Positions 43,901-53,600 of a DNA stretch of 64,000 nucleotides are shown here, in pieces. This DNA is from Callorhinus ursinus (taxonomy: Eukaryota; Chordata; Mammalia; Carnivora; Otariidae), in the NCBI RefSeq assembly GCF_003265705.1, contig NW_020312867.1:2879307-2943306 (forward strand), given 5' to 3'. The first letter of the stretch is position 1. Each line of letters begins with the position of its first letter. The position numbers and the translations under genes are program-made. The notes under the pieces were generated by a model that did not search any database, was not told the DNA's origin, and saw nothing but the letters and a program-made list of their open reading frames with translations.

Positions 43901-46900
43901 TGGGAGTCAGGTCATGCAGGGTGTTTCCAGGGTGGGGACTTAGGTTCTCACTCTGTGGTGGGAGTGATATAAACCCATCCCTCCTGCAAAGAGAGGATTT
44001 GGGGGTGGGGTGATGAAGAAGCGGGAAGCCACCTGGGAGGTTGTTGCAGGCTCTGCCCAGGTGAGAAGTGGTTGGATTCTGGTATGTTCTGAATGTAGCC
44101 AGTAGGGTTTGCTGTCAGGCTGTATGTGAGGTAGGAGAGGAGGGAAGCAGTGAGCCTGACGCCAGGGTTAGAGTTCAGTGACAGATGCATAGTGCTGCAG
44201 GTTTCTGAAGTGGGCAGATGGAGGAAGGATACATCACAACCATCCTTCAGCAGGCTCATGGTTGGTTATATGTGTTTTGGGCTGAGGGACAGGCAATGGC
44301 AGAGCAGGACTCTTGGTGCCACAGAAGCACTGCTGCCTGGGCAAGCTTAGGGCTGGGGCTTCTCCGCAGCAGGGAAGGTGTTCTGGAAGGAAGTTGTCTG
44401 AGCAGAACTGAGTTGTAAAGAGAAGACTGGTGGTTACTCAGGTGGAAGGGTGTTCCCTACAAAAGGAACAGTGTGAGCAAAGGAGCATAGGCCTGATACA
44501 GGTTATTGGGTGCTTGCTACATGCCAGACACCGCTAAATGCTTTCCCTGCTTCACCACTTGAAACCTTGTGCTGATCTGATGAGACTGGGAGAATTGTTA
44601 TACCCCTTTACAGATGAGGAAACAGATTTGCGAGGTCAAATAATGTGCCTGGAGACACAGCTAGTGAGCATGGGGCAACAGGGGTGTTCTAGCATGTGGC
44701 TGTGTGTGGGCTCTGACCCCAGGAAGTCTGAGTTAAAGTGCAGATGTCCTGCAACTGGGAGAGAGCAGTAGGTATTTGGGACTGGCTGGAACATGCAGTG
44801 AGAAGGAACGTGGGATACCAGCCCAAGGCCAGTCACAGATGGCATTGGTAGGTGACCTGTCTCCAGTGGGGTTGTCAACCCCACATGGAGTTGATGAGCT
44901 TATTATCCCTGAGTCTACCAGCTAGATACTCAGTGTAGCCACCCTCCCCAGTTTTAGTAACTGTGGTGACAGTGAGCAGCATGAGGTGGCTGGAGAACCA
45001 TGCAGAGGATATAGGGACTTGGTTACTTAGTTCAGCTGGGTTGGTTGGCCTTCAGGGCTTATTTCAGGAATTCAGCTCTTTTTCTTGCCTTATTGTACTG
45101 CCTAGGACCTCTAGTACAATGAATAAAGTGGTGAGAATGTTCTTGCTTTGTTCCCGATGTTAGGAAGAAAAATTCAGTCTTTATTAAGTATGATATTACC
45201 TATAGATGTTTCACAGATACTCTATATCAGGTTGAAAGTAGTCTTCTGTGGTAGGCAGAATAATAGCCCCCGCAAAGATGTCCAGGTCCTAATCTCTGGA
45301 ACTTGTGAATATTATTACCTTACATTGCAAAAGGGAGTTTGTAGATGTGACTAAGTTGAGGATTTTGAGATGGGGAGATTGTCATGGATTATTCAGATGA
45401 GCCCAATGAAATTACAAGGGTCTTTATAAGACAGAGGCAGCAGGATCAGAGTTTGAAAGAGATTGGAAATGCATGTTATGCTGCTGGCTTTAAAGATGGA
45501 GAAAGAGGGCGCCTGGGTGGCTCAGTTGGTTAAGCGACTGCCTTCAGCTCAGGTCATGATCCTGGAGTCCCTGGATCGAGTCTGGGAGTCTGCTTCTCCC
45601 TCTGACCCTCCCCCCTCTCATGTGCTCTCTCTTTCTCAAATAAATAAATAAAATCTTTAAAAAAAAAAAAAAAAGATGGAGAAAGAGCCATGAGCTAGGG
45701 GATGCAGGTGGCTTCTAGGAACTGGAAAAGCAAAAAATAGATTATTCTCTAGAGCTTGCAGAAGAAACAAATCCTGCTGACACCTTGATTTTAGTTCAGT
45801 GAAACCCATTTCAGATTAAGCCACTGAATTTGTGGTAATTTGTTATAGCAGCAATAGGAAACTATTACTTTCTGTTTGTAGTTTTGTGGTGGTGGTTTTT
45901 TTATCAGGGTAAGTACTGAATTTTGTCAAATGATTTTTCTACATTTCTTCAGGTGATCATGTTTTTTCTCCTTTATTCTATTTATATAAGAATTATATTG
46001 ATGTTCCATTTTTTTTAAAGATTTTATTTATTTGACAGAGAGAGTGAGAGAACATAAACAGGAAGAGCAGCAGAGGGAGAGTGAGAAGCAGGCTCCCCGC
46101 TAAGCAGGGAGCCCAACGCAGGGCTCCTGAGCCGAAGGCAGACTCTTCCCTCCCCCTCCCCAAAATAATCTTAAAAAAAAAAAAAAAAGGGTGTCTGGCT
46201 GGCTCAGTTGGTAGAGCATGTGACTCTTTATCTCAGACTACTCAGTTCAAGCCCCACGTTGGGCACAGAAATTACTTAAAAATATGACAAACCTCAAACT
46301 AAACCGATTAAGGGGAAAAAAAGGCAATAAATTACCAATATCAAGGTGTAGAGCTTCCTTAAGAAAAACAGGGCGCCTGGGTGGCTCAGTTGGCTAAGCG
46401 TCTGCCTTCGGCTCAGGTCATGATCCCAGGGTCCTGGATTCGAGCCCCATGTTAGGCTCCCTGCTCCTCAGGGAGCCTGCTTCTCCCTCTCCCTTCCTGC
46501 TTGTGCACTCTCTCTCTCTCTCAAAAAAAAAAAAAAAGGTTAAAAATATTTGCTAATGGGCACCTGGGTGGCTCAGTCGGTTGAGTCTGACTTTGGCTCG
46601 GGTCGTGGTCCCGGGGTCCTGGGATCAAGTCCCAAGTTGGGCTCCCTGCTAGGAGGGGAGCCTGCTTCTCCTTCTGCCCCTCCTGCCTGCTCATGCTCTC
46701 TCTCTCCCTCTCTCTCAAATAAATAAAAATCTTTAAAAATATTTGCTAATTTTTCTTGTGATTTCTTCTTTGACTTCTGGGTTATTCCCAAGTATTTGGG
46801 GATTTTCCAGATATTTTGTTAATTTATAATTTTATTCTGTTGTGGTCAAAGAACATAACTATTTTTTTTAAGATTTTATTTTTTTGAGAGAAAGAGAGAT

Positions 46901-49166
46901 TGAGGGAGAGAAGGAGCAGGGGCAGAGGGAGAGAAAGAAACAGACTCCCACCCGAGCAGGGAGCCCAGTGTGAGGCTTGATCCCATAACTCCATGATCAT
47001 GACCTGAGCCGAAGACACTCAACTGAGCCACCCAGGCGCTCCAGTAACTATTTTTAAGATTTATTTGAGAGAGCGAGAGAGAGAGGCAGCGCACAGCGAG
47101 GGGCAGAGGGAGAGGTACTAATTTATCTTCCCACCAGCACATCCTTGCTGACATCTACTGACATGTTTTCATATTCTAACACTTCTGCCCACTTGAGTCT
47201 ATAATAGCCACACTTAACATTCATGTAAACTGTGCCCACCCCTGTGCTGCGCACTGTGTGAATGATCTCATTTCATCCTCACAAGAGCCCTATCAATTAA
47301 GAATGTGTGGTCATTTATGGCCAAGAGAGCAAGTCTTCATCCCTCTCCTGTCCACTTGCCTTCTGTCTGGGCCCAGTAGCCATCTCAGCTTTCTTCTCCC
47401 AGCTTGGGTTGGGATGGGTCCCAGTAGGGCCTCAATCCTGCCCCAAACGCTTTCCTCCTCAGGTTGTTACTCCCTGTCAGTCCGCCTTAGCCGCCCTGCA
47501 TCGTGGGACCGGATCAGACACTACAGGATCCAGTGCCTTGATAATGGCTGGCTGTATATCTCACCACGCCTCACCTTCCCTTCACTCCAGGCCCTAGTGG
47601 ATCACTATTCTGGTACGGCCTTTCCATTAGACTGGGATGTGGAGTCTGGGGGGCAGACAGTTGTGCCCTTAGACACTTTACCTGCTGGAGAATATCCAGA
47701 CAGGCAGAGGAGGGATCTCTCCATCTCCATGGCAGTCCCTGTGCTAAGAACATAGGCCGAGAGCTGTCTGCATCTCATGCCCTGACAGAGCCACATAGAT
47801 CTCCCATGTGGTTCTGAGTCCAAGACCTCAATGGCAGGCACAGTTCTCTCCGCAGGAACTAGGCCCAGAGCTGTTGCTGTTGTGCAATTCAGTTGACTCA
47901 GCATTTCCTGGTGCCTGTCCTGTTATAGGGACTGGAGCATGCAGCCAGGAGGGCAGTGTCAAAGGGGCAGAAAGGAAAGACCACTCCTGGGAAAACTGAT
48001 CAGGTGTTTCCTAGAGGGTGGGTCCATGCAGTAGATACTGACAGAACATGTAGAGATGAAGTATTTTCTAGCTTTCTTCTTCCTAAAGCACTTTCCTAAC
48101 CAGAAACTGGCACTCAAAGAGGTCCATCAAACTACCCAAAACCACAGCAAATTACATCTTCAAAACCTAGCCTAGAATGCTGATTGCATCTCAGCCCCTA
48201 GATCAACAGCTTGAGGCTTGTGCCCTGTCACTTTTTTTAAAATGTAATCTCTACACCCAAAGTGGAGCCTGAACTCACAACCCTGAGATCATGAGTCTCT
48301 ACCGACTGAGCCAGCCAGGTGCCCCCATCATTCTTTTTTGACCATGCCTCCACCTGGCAAATGGGGAAAACTGTCAGGGTGAAGGTGGGGGTTGTTAGAG
48401 GGGAAAGTAGGGCTGGAGTCAGCCATGTCAAGGATCTAGGTCTCTTTCTCAGAGTTGGCAGATGACATCTGCTGCCTCCTCAAGGAACCCTGTGCCCTGC
48501 GCAAGGCTGGCCCACTCCCTGGCAAGTCCATACCCCTACCTGTGACTGTGCAGAGGGCACCACTCAATTGGAAAGAGCTGGACAGGTAAGGGGACCCCTG
48601 ACACATGAAGGGAGAACAAAGGAGAAAGAAGGACCCACCCCTGGGAACCCACAACCCCAAATGAGCCTGTCACCTTTGGGGACACTGGCGAGCCAGTGAG
48701 TACTAACTGACCTCGTAGAGACCAAGCCAGGCTCAGCAGGACTGTAGGGGGACTGGCAGGAAGGAGAAAGATGGAGTGAATAGAGGGCATGCCCAGATGG
48801 CCAAGATGGCCAGGATGGAAGGTCAGACAAGATGGGGTAGAACAGAAAGCACCAGTCCTGAATGGAAAAGTCAAGCTGGGGTTTTATCTGACAGAGAACG
48901 GGGAGCCAGTGGGAGTTTTCAGGTGGTGTGAACTTGAACTGTGGTGAGAGCAGGGAGGAAGATGAGGCTCCGTGACCCAACTCTCTTCCCCTCTCCACAG
49001 CTCCCTCCTGTTCTCTGAAGCACCTGCCTTAGGGGAGTCCCCTCTCCTCAGTGAGGGGCTCCGGGAGGCCATCAGCTCCTACATCAGCCTGACTGATGAC
49101 AGCTCCCTGGATGATGCCATGGCCCAAAGCAGAGGCCAAAAGGGAATACAACGCTGCAGCACCTAG
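30954..49166 (+). CDS. SLA2: SLA2 (Src-like adaptor 2, SLAP-2), complete, seven coding exons
   Basis: Spliced CDS: 30954-31044, 35291-35390, 35726-35812, 37591-37694, 47463-47612, 48453-48585, 49001-49166 (831 nt, 276 residues plus TAG). The start has a strong Kozak context (A at -3, G at +4) and gives MGGQPS, a fit to the N-myristoylation rule (Gly2, Ser6). The SH3 domain spans about residues 36-92 (ALGSF at 39-43, DGDWW at 65-69). The SH2 domain starts W94LYEGLSR and has FLIRES 118-123, with Arg121 the phosphotyrosine-binding residue. There is no kinase domain. The C-terminal tail is the region known to bind CBL. SLAP-2 is a haematopoietic adaptor that limits T- and B-cell receptor signalling by recruiting CBL to activated receptors. 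Human SLA2 is 261 residues, ending SLDDA by recall. Here translation runs 15 codons past that point. The N-terminal 30 residues are strongly diverged from human, and SH3/SH2 are well kept. Confidence 0.96.
31352..31572 (+). mobile_element. MER5A-like DNA transposon relic
   Basis: Inverted-repeat-type organisation with 'gctgtccgttataatagct', 'catatgtggctagtagctac', 'atggacagcacagttataga' and 'atcatagaaagttctactgg', typical of MER5A (hAT-Charlie). Confidence 0.75.
31846..32308 (+). repeat. Ancient interspersed repeat with (GT)n, family not named
   Basis: Resembles a common mammalian repeat ('catcagggttctctggagaa', 'ggatgaggcccacccacatt', 'cagcaacatctagac', 'aattaaccatcacag') with a (GT)16 tract at 31907-31938. 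I recognise the pattern but not the family name. Confidence 0.6.
32309..34847. other. SLA2 intron 1 remainder, no gene seen
   Basis: Mostly unique-looking, moderately GC-rich sequence. Several open frames of 60-123 codons in all frames show no motif and overlap each other. Confidence 0.6.
34848..35041 (-). repeat. CAN SINE (-)
   Basis: Flanked by 'agccccactcct' (34836 and 35043). It ends about 250 bp before the SLA2 SH3 exon. Confidence 0.92.
35291..35390 (+). CDS. SLA2: SLA2 exon, N-terminal half of SH3
   Basis: 100 nt after 'ccctccag'. It encodes [15 protein letters not shown] and [13 protein letters not shown], the first strands and RT loop of the SH3 domain. Donor 'gtaagt'. The Glu64 codon is split 2/1. 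Confidence 0.95.
35726..35812 (+). CDS. SLA2: SLA2 exon, C-terminal half of SH3
   Basis: 87 nt after 'ctccccag'. It encodes [11 protein letters not shown] through [11 protein letters not shown], with the conserved Trp pair at residues 68-69 and the SIPSSHVAK strand equivalent to the Src-type YIPSNYVA. Donor 'gtgagt'. Confidence 0.95.
35813..37590. other. SLA2 intron 3, no element recognised
   Basis: 1.8 kb of unique sequence, including a short (CA)n at 37262-37275. No SINE, unlike the following intron. Confidence 0.6.
37591..37694 (+). CDS. SLA2: SLA2 exon, start of SH2 with FLIRES
   Basis: 104 nt after 'cctcccacag'. It encodes [15 protein letters not shown] and [11 protein letters not shown]. 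Arg121 in FLIRES is the phosphotyrosine-contacting residue of SH2 domains. Donor 'gtgggt'. Confidence 0.95.
38370..38475 (+). repeat. MIR relic
   Basis: 'ccattttacagatgaggaaa', 'ctgaggcttagggagg' and 'gctgggattcaaaccca' follow the MIR consensus closely. Confidence 0.8.
39057..39990 (+). repeat. Four CAN SINEs (+) in series
   Basis: Copies at 39057-39255, 39259-39445, 39447-39655 and 39786-39990, all forward. 'aaagatccataaaca' is found before the first (39040) and after the third (39661), so three copies occupy one target site. The fourth is flanked by 'aaaggaagagattt' (39770 and 39986). Confidence 0.93.
40142..40500. repeat. MER20-like relic (-) 40142-40316 with SINE (+) 40318-40490
   Basis: The MER20 part reads 'gcagtggctctcaaatctag', 'ggggcctgagaatttacatt' and 'aagaaccactgatct'. 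The SINE has a truncated head and an (aat)n tail, and 'aagaaccactgatct' recurs at 40499. Confidence 0.78.
40518..40985 (+). repeat. Three CAN SINEs (+): 40518-40600, 40601-40778, 40779-40985
   Basis: The first is a short old copy whose tail is replaced by the head of the second. The third follows directly on the second tail. Confidence 0.9.
41080..41905. repeat. Older SINEs: (-) 41080-41197, (-) 41430-41693, (+) 41773-41905
   Basis: Diverged copies with 'gagccacccaggtgcccc' or 'tgaattacccaggtgcccc' heads in reverse, and one forward copy ending 'gggtgtggaatctacatta'. A MER20-like relic follows at about 41937-42095. Confidence 0.78.
42100..42935. other. SLA2 intron 4 stretch without a recognised element
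   Basis: Unique-looking sequence with no supported exon. Confidence 0.5.
42936..43215 (+). repeat. L2 LINE fragment
   Basis: 'gccttggaaagccctatcc', 'gaactcatactcacccttca' and 'tttcaatgttatttcccca' follow the L2 3'-end pattern. A further ancient fragment with (ATTC)5 lies at about 43600-43800. Confidence 0.6.
44490..44720 (+). repeat. MIR relic
   Basis: 'gggtgcttgctacatgccag', 'cctttacagatgaggaaaca' and 'ggagacacagctagtgagc' in MIR order. Confidence 0.75.
45244..45888 (+). mobile_element. LTR-like repeat (MaLR-type, tentative) with inserted SINE
   Basis: 'gtggtaggcagaataatag', 'ccttacattgcaaaaggga', 'gagatggggagattgtcat' and 'aagccactgaatttgtggta' match a common mammalian LTR-type repeat that I place among MLT1-like elements with low certainty. 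SINE (+) at 45508-45675 with target duplication 'aagatggagaaagag'. Confidence 0.5.
45508..45675 (+). repeat. CAN SINE (+), body deleted
   Basis: Head and tail are complete, but the segment after 'ctggatcgagtc' is shortened. Direct repeat 'agatggagaaagag' on both sides. Confidence 0.92.
46011..47118. repeat. SINE cluster (six copies)
   Basis: (-) 46011-46150 truncated, (+) 46187-46290 short form, (+) 46370-46537, (+) 46557-46740, (-) 46860-47040, (-) 47048-47118 partial. The fourth is flanked by 'taaaaatatttgctaat' (46541 and 46735). This cluster ends about 340 bp before the SLA2 SH2 core exon. Confidence 0.88.
47190..47325 (+). repeat. MIR relic
   Basis: 'acacttaacattcatgtaaa', 'ctcatttcatcctcacaaga' and 'ccctatcaattaagaatg' follow the MIR pattern. 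Confidence 0.6.
47463..47612 (+). CDS. SLA2: SLA2 exon, SH2 core
   Basis: 150 nt after 'tttcctcctcag'. It encodes [16 protein letters not shown] and [12 protein letters not shown], the central sheet and second helix of the SH2 domain. Donor 'gtacgg'. The preceding intron is 9.8 kb. Confidence 0.95.
48236..48325 (-). repeat. Short, older CAN SINE (-)
   Basis: 'aatctctacacccaaagtgg', 'aaccctgagatcatgagtc' and 'gagccagccaggtgcccc'. Confidence 0.85.
48453..48585 (+). CDS. SLA2: SLA2 exon, end of SH2 and linker
   Basis: 133 nt after 'ctctttctcag'. It encodes [13 protein letters not shown], then a Pro-rich linker and [14 protein letters not shown]. Donor 'gtaagg'. The Ser222 codon is split 2/1. 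Confidence 0.95.
49001..49166 (+). CDS. SLA2: SLA2 last coding exon with extended C-terminus
   Basis: 166 nt after 'ctctccacag'. It encodes [20 protein letters not shown] and [16 protein letters not shown], homologous to the human tail, then [15 protein letters not shown] before TAG at 49164-49166. The 15 added residues are mostly polar and basic. Confidence 0.93.
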
Positions 49167-50077
49167 ACCCCCAGCTCAGCTCAGCCTGAGCACTCCAGAG
49201 GCAAATTCAGGGTCCCACTTGTATCCTTTGCTCCTTCCTGTCTCAGCCCTAAGAAGTCACTTAACCCTCTCCCAATGCCATGAACCCACCTGCAACCTCT
49301 AGTTCAATTACAGACCAGCTGAGAACAGGGACAGGGCTCTAAAGAGACTAGGCCTCTGGGGTTTGACACAATTTGACCTGAGTTTGGGATTTCCAGAACC
49401 ATCTTCCTCCCCTGCCCATTGTGTCCCCTTCTACACCCCCACAGTTCCACCCACTAGGTAGAAACAACCACTAGCATCAAGAAGAAAAAAAAAAAAACAT
49501 TTAAAGAGAATCTACAAGTCTCACTCAGAATACCATACTTCAGAAGGTAGGACTGTGGCCTAGAAGGGACAGGAAAGCAAAGGGATGGATGTCTTCCCAC
49601 AGCAACAGAACCGGAATGTCCAGCCTCCACCTGGCCCCCCAGAGCAAAGGGGACCTCTGACAGTCAATGTTCTCAAACAGCCCCATCAAACCTCTTCTCT
49701 GGACAGTCCTAGCTCCAAGATCTCTATTTCATTTTGTAGCTTATCATTTGAACCTGCCTAAGCTTTCCTGGCTACAGTGGCCTTGCCATCTTGTGGCCAA
49801 ACACAAAATGGCACCTTCTAGGTCTAGCACACATGTCTCTCAGCACCTGGCAGGGGCATCAGAAGTCAGTAAGCCTCTCTCCACAAAGCTAAGGCCACAG
49901 CCTACACCAACTCCAGCCCCTGATTTCCCTGCTGCCCATTAAGGAAGAGAGGCCTGGCTGGAGCTACTAAAGGAGCAGGGACAGGAGAGGAGGAAGAGGG
50001 ATGAGGGTGGAGGGCAGGGTTCTGAGGCTAGAGGTGATGTGGGAAAGGCTTTAACAGGTATCATCAACAGGTTCTCA

Positions 50078-50083
50078 ATTAAA
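50078..50083 (+). terminator. SLA2: Candidate SLA2 poly(A) signal ATTAAA
   Basis: The second most common poly(A) hexamer, about 910 nt after the SLA2 stop. A T/G-containing stretch lies some 60 nt downstream. It sits 7 bp from the opposite-strand AATAAA of RAB5IF. Confidence 0.55.
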
Positions 50084-50090
50084 GATTTGA

Positions 50091-50096
50091 TTTATT
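50091..50096 (-). terminator. RAB5IF: RAB5IF poly(A) signal AATAAA (minus strand)
   Basis: The + strand reads TTTATT. It is followed on the minus strand by T/G-rich 'cctgttgatgatacctgtt', a plausible downstream element. Confidence 0.65.
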
Positions 50097-50574
50097 CAAG
50101 TACCTGAAAACATTCTACAATGAAAACTTATTAGATGCTGCTTGTACTGTGCTATGGACCACGCACATACTGCCACTCTGTTTTCAGAAGACTTGAAATG
50201 CCACTGATAGTTTAAAAACTGTACACCTGAGGGAGAAGTGAGGAAGACAATTTAATGTTTCATCCGGATCCAGAGGTGCATCAAATTAAATGACAGCTCC
50301 GATCAGCAAACAGGTGTTTCATGATGATATCCAAGAAGAAATGGTTGGTGATGGACAATTCAGAAATGCTTCCCCAAAAGGCGGATGGTTCTTTAAAAAG
50401 TTTCAGATCACAACCCTTGCAGAAGACACTGATGCCCAACACAATGATTCTTGGTCCAGAAAACATGGGTCTTCCAGGTTCCACGTGGCTGGGGTGTCCC
50501 TACAATCATGTTTCTGTGCTGTAACTATGAGGGTCCTCTGGACCGGACAGAGAGTAGGTGGGGTCTGTACACCA

Positions 50575-50616
50575 TCAGTCATAGTGGATGGCAGTGTAAA
50601 AAATGATCCAAATGAC
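50575..50616 (-). CDS. RAB5IF: RAB5IF coding exon 4
   Basis: 42 nt of coding sequence after minus-strand acceptor 'ctcctctctag', encoding VIWIIFYTAIHYD and TGA (50577-50575). The exon continues as 3'UTR. Confidence 0.95.
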   Translation of the reverse strand, partial: VIWIIFYTAIHYD

Positions 50617-53600
50617 CTAGAGAGGAGAAAAGCAATGGTCATAGGTCACCTGGGTCAACACAGGCACCTATTCCACAAAACAAAAATGTCAAAGAATGTG
50701 TGCACAGTGGGCTTCCCAGGGGTTATTCAATGCAATCAGCCGGGAGGCCTAAATAATTTCACTGAAATCAAGTTGTCTCTGACAGAGCACAGGATCACCC
50801 ACCAGTGCTACCAAAGAGACCATGGACAAGCTTCCCTCTCTCAACCAAATAGCAACTGGAGCACCAGGGAGTGGAGTTATAGATGTGGAAATGATACAGG
50901 TAAAGGGTTAGGATTAGCAACAAATGTGAAAAACAAACCACCACCATACCCTGTCAGCTTCTTATCAAATAAAGCAGAGGTTCTCAAAACTGGTTATTCA
51001 CTGTAATCTCCTGGGACCGTTAATACATATGTATGCCCAGGCACCCCTGCCCAGAGATTTTGATTTTACTGATTTGGACCAGAGTCTATAATTTTTTAAA
51101 AATTAATCTCAAGATATGATTCATATTTCATATGTTCATATGGACTGTCCTTACCAGGACGTTGCACATAAAGTTCACCTTCTGAAGTATATAGTAGGAA
51201 AAAAAAAAAAATATATATATATACAATACAGAGATTTTTAGTATATTCACAGAGTTGTGCAAAAATCACGCTGATTCTGGAACGTTTTCATCATCCTCAG
51301 TTTCTTCCCATTTCCCTGTCCACCCCCCCCCACCCCAGTCACTGGCAACCACTAATCTACTTTTTTATCTGTGTGGATTTGCCTATTCTGGACATTTACA
51401 TAAATGGAATCACGTAACATGTTTTGTGTCTGGCTTCTTTCACTCAGCATAACATTTTCAAAATTCATCAAAGTTGTAGCCCCTACCAGTACTTTATTCC
51501 TTTTTATGGTCGAATACCATATGGATATACAACATTTTATTTATCTACTGACAAGGTGACGGTTGTTTGCGCTTTTTCAGCTATTATGAATGCCATAAAC
51601 ATATTTTTAAATGTTTCCTAGTTTCTACTACACAACCACATTTGAGAATCAGATGTAGAAGCTGATGACAGGCCCTGGGTGTGTACACCAATAGGGAGAC
51701 GACAGTGTACCACACCACATCTTTTGGGACAACTGGACTGATGGAGGAAATGCCCTCCAATCCCTGGAACCTTTTGAAAAATGGTACACCCCAATCACAA
51801 AGCGTAACCCAATCAGTGTGCTCCCCTTGAGAAACAACAGGATTTACTATATAACAGCTATACATACCATGAACAAGGCAAAAGATGTCATAAACCCTTC
51901 TTTTGTGAGCTCCCATGTGCCACCATATTCTTCCTCATCTATCTGTAGGTAGTTGCTGAAGTAGAGATACAGGACTCCTGCATTGATCAGGCAGAATCTG
52001 GAGGGAGGACAAGCACCGAACACAAACTATGAGCTCAGAAGACTTAGAACTCCACTACCACAGTCCAGCCTTACCAGGACGTTGCACAGTTAAGTATTTG
52101 TATTATGGGGGCAAGTGAAAAATAATACATGGACCTAGACCCTCAATGGAACTGCCCAATGGTTGAGCTAGAGACATAAAGAGCAACTTTTATTTAGATG
52201 CCCAGCAAAAATTTTTAAAAAAAATTTAAAAGCACATAAAAGTTCTCCAAGCTCTCTCAAAATAAGAGAGAATGGTAGCCAAACCATCCCAAACCAGGAC
52301 TAGTACCTGACATGGGCCTCCAAGTAGCTCCAGTTGGGGTGGGGTGGCCACGGGACAAATACATGTCAGGCTGCTGCTTCACGGCCTAGTGGAACAAGCA
52401 AGCATACTAAAGCAGCTCCTGCATTCAATCCCAATGGGAGACAATTTCCAGATATCCACTGTCAGCTACTGCACTTGATGCAGAGGTGAACACTGACAAT
52501 TGCTGCTCTACCTCAGCTATCTATTAGGAGGCCAAAAACAGCCGTGAGCATGGAACTGAAACCACAGGTTTGTGAGCACCTCCAGGGAGGTCTTTGATCC
52601 CCCATATTGTATTTAACTAATGAAGCATTTAGAATGCAATGAGGTGTAATGTTATCACCCTGATCTACTTATCTCTTGGTACAGTCATCATGTAGGAATT
52701 TTTATAGAGTGATCAACACTTTATTATCTTCCAAGTTACAGAATCTAATCCAATGGGGGACTGTATGTTTTAAGCCACACTGCTCCTGAAGGCTGGGTTG
52801 GGGAAAATGCAAAGAACTAGTTCCTCCTAATGGATGAAGTGTGGGCTGGTGTGGGGCAGGGCAGTACAATGATGCTGAGGAGTGTTCATCAGTATAAGGG
52901 GTAGGGGGCAGACCCTGGGGCTGTTGGAGCATGAGACAGAGTATACATACAGCAGAAGTCTAGTTTTTTTGTTTTTGTTTTAAAGATTTTATTTTTAAGT
53001 AATCTCTATACCCAACCAGGGGCTCGAACCCATAACCCTGAGACCAAGAGTCGCATGCTCTACTGGCTGGGCCAGCCAGGCATCCCAGAAGTCTAGTTTG
53101 TGAGGAGAGTATAGGCTTTCTCATGAGTAGGGGGAACAGAGGCTGGGAGACTGGTTTAGACTTGTACCATGTTTTATGACATGAGCAGAAATAAAGCTTG
53201 AGGACAGGGACTGGGAAAATGGCTGAATAGGGAGGTAAGAGACTCAAAGGCTTCAAGCCTAAGGGTCTGGGAGTATAATGGTTCCAGTAACAGGCAGGGA
53301 GTCAGAAAAGCAGGTTTTTCTTGGATTTCACACAAAATACAGTCCCTGGCTTGGTCATGTTGTGGCCACATCCTTATCTTCTGCCAGAAATCTTGGGACC
53401 TAGCCAATCTGGCTGCCTCTGTCAGGAGTTTCATTTTTGTTTTGTTTTTGAAAGACTGATTTATGTATTTTATTTTTTTAAAGATTATTTATTTATTTAT
53501 TTGAGAGAGAGAATGAGATAGAGAGAGCATGAGATGGGGGAGGGTCCAAGGGAGAAGGAGACTCACTGCTGAGCAGGGAGCCCGACGCGGGACTCAATCC

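Larger units (their letters stand above)
45050..46870 (-). mobile_element. L1 fragment, antisense, in two pieces around an LTR-like insertion
   Basis: L1 ORF2-type sequence at about 45050-45243 ('cttattgtactgcctaggac', 'tcttgctttgttcccgat') resumes at about 45890 ('gaattttgtcaaatgatttt', 'gatcatgttttttctcc') and again between SINEs to about 46860. Interrupted by the repeat at 45244-45888 and several SINEs. No intact frame. Confidence 0.7.
49167..50100 (+). other. SLA2: SLA2 3'UTR
   Basis: Unique sequence from the stop to an ATTAAA at 50078-50083. No AATAAA on the + strand is seen earlier. The end point is inferred. Confidence 0.65.
50070..50574 (-). other. RAB5IF: RAB5IF 3'UTR
   Basis: About 500 nt of unique sequence from the RAB5IF stop to a minus-strand AATAAA at 50096-50091. 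A long + strand open frame across it (50290-51006) has no support as a gene. Confidence 0.65.
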
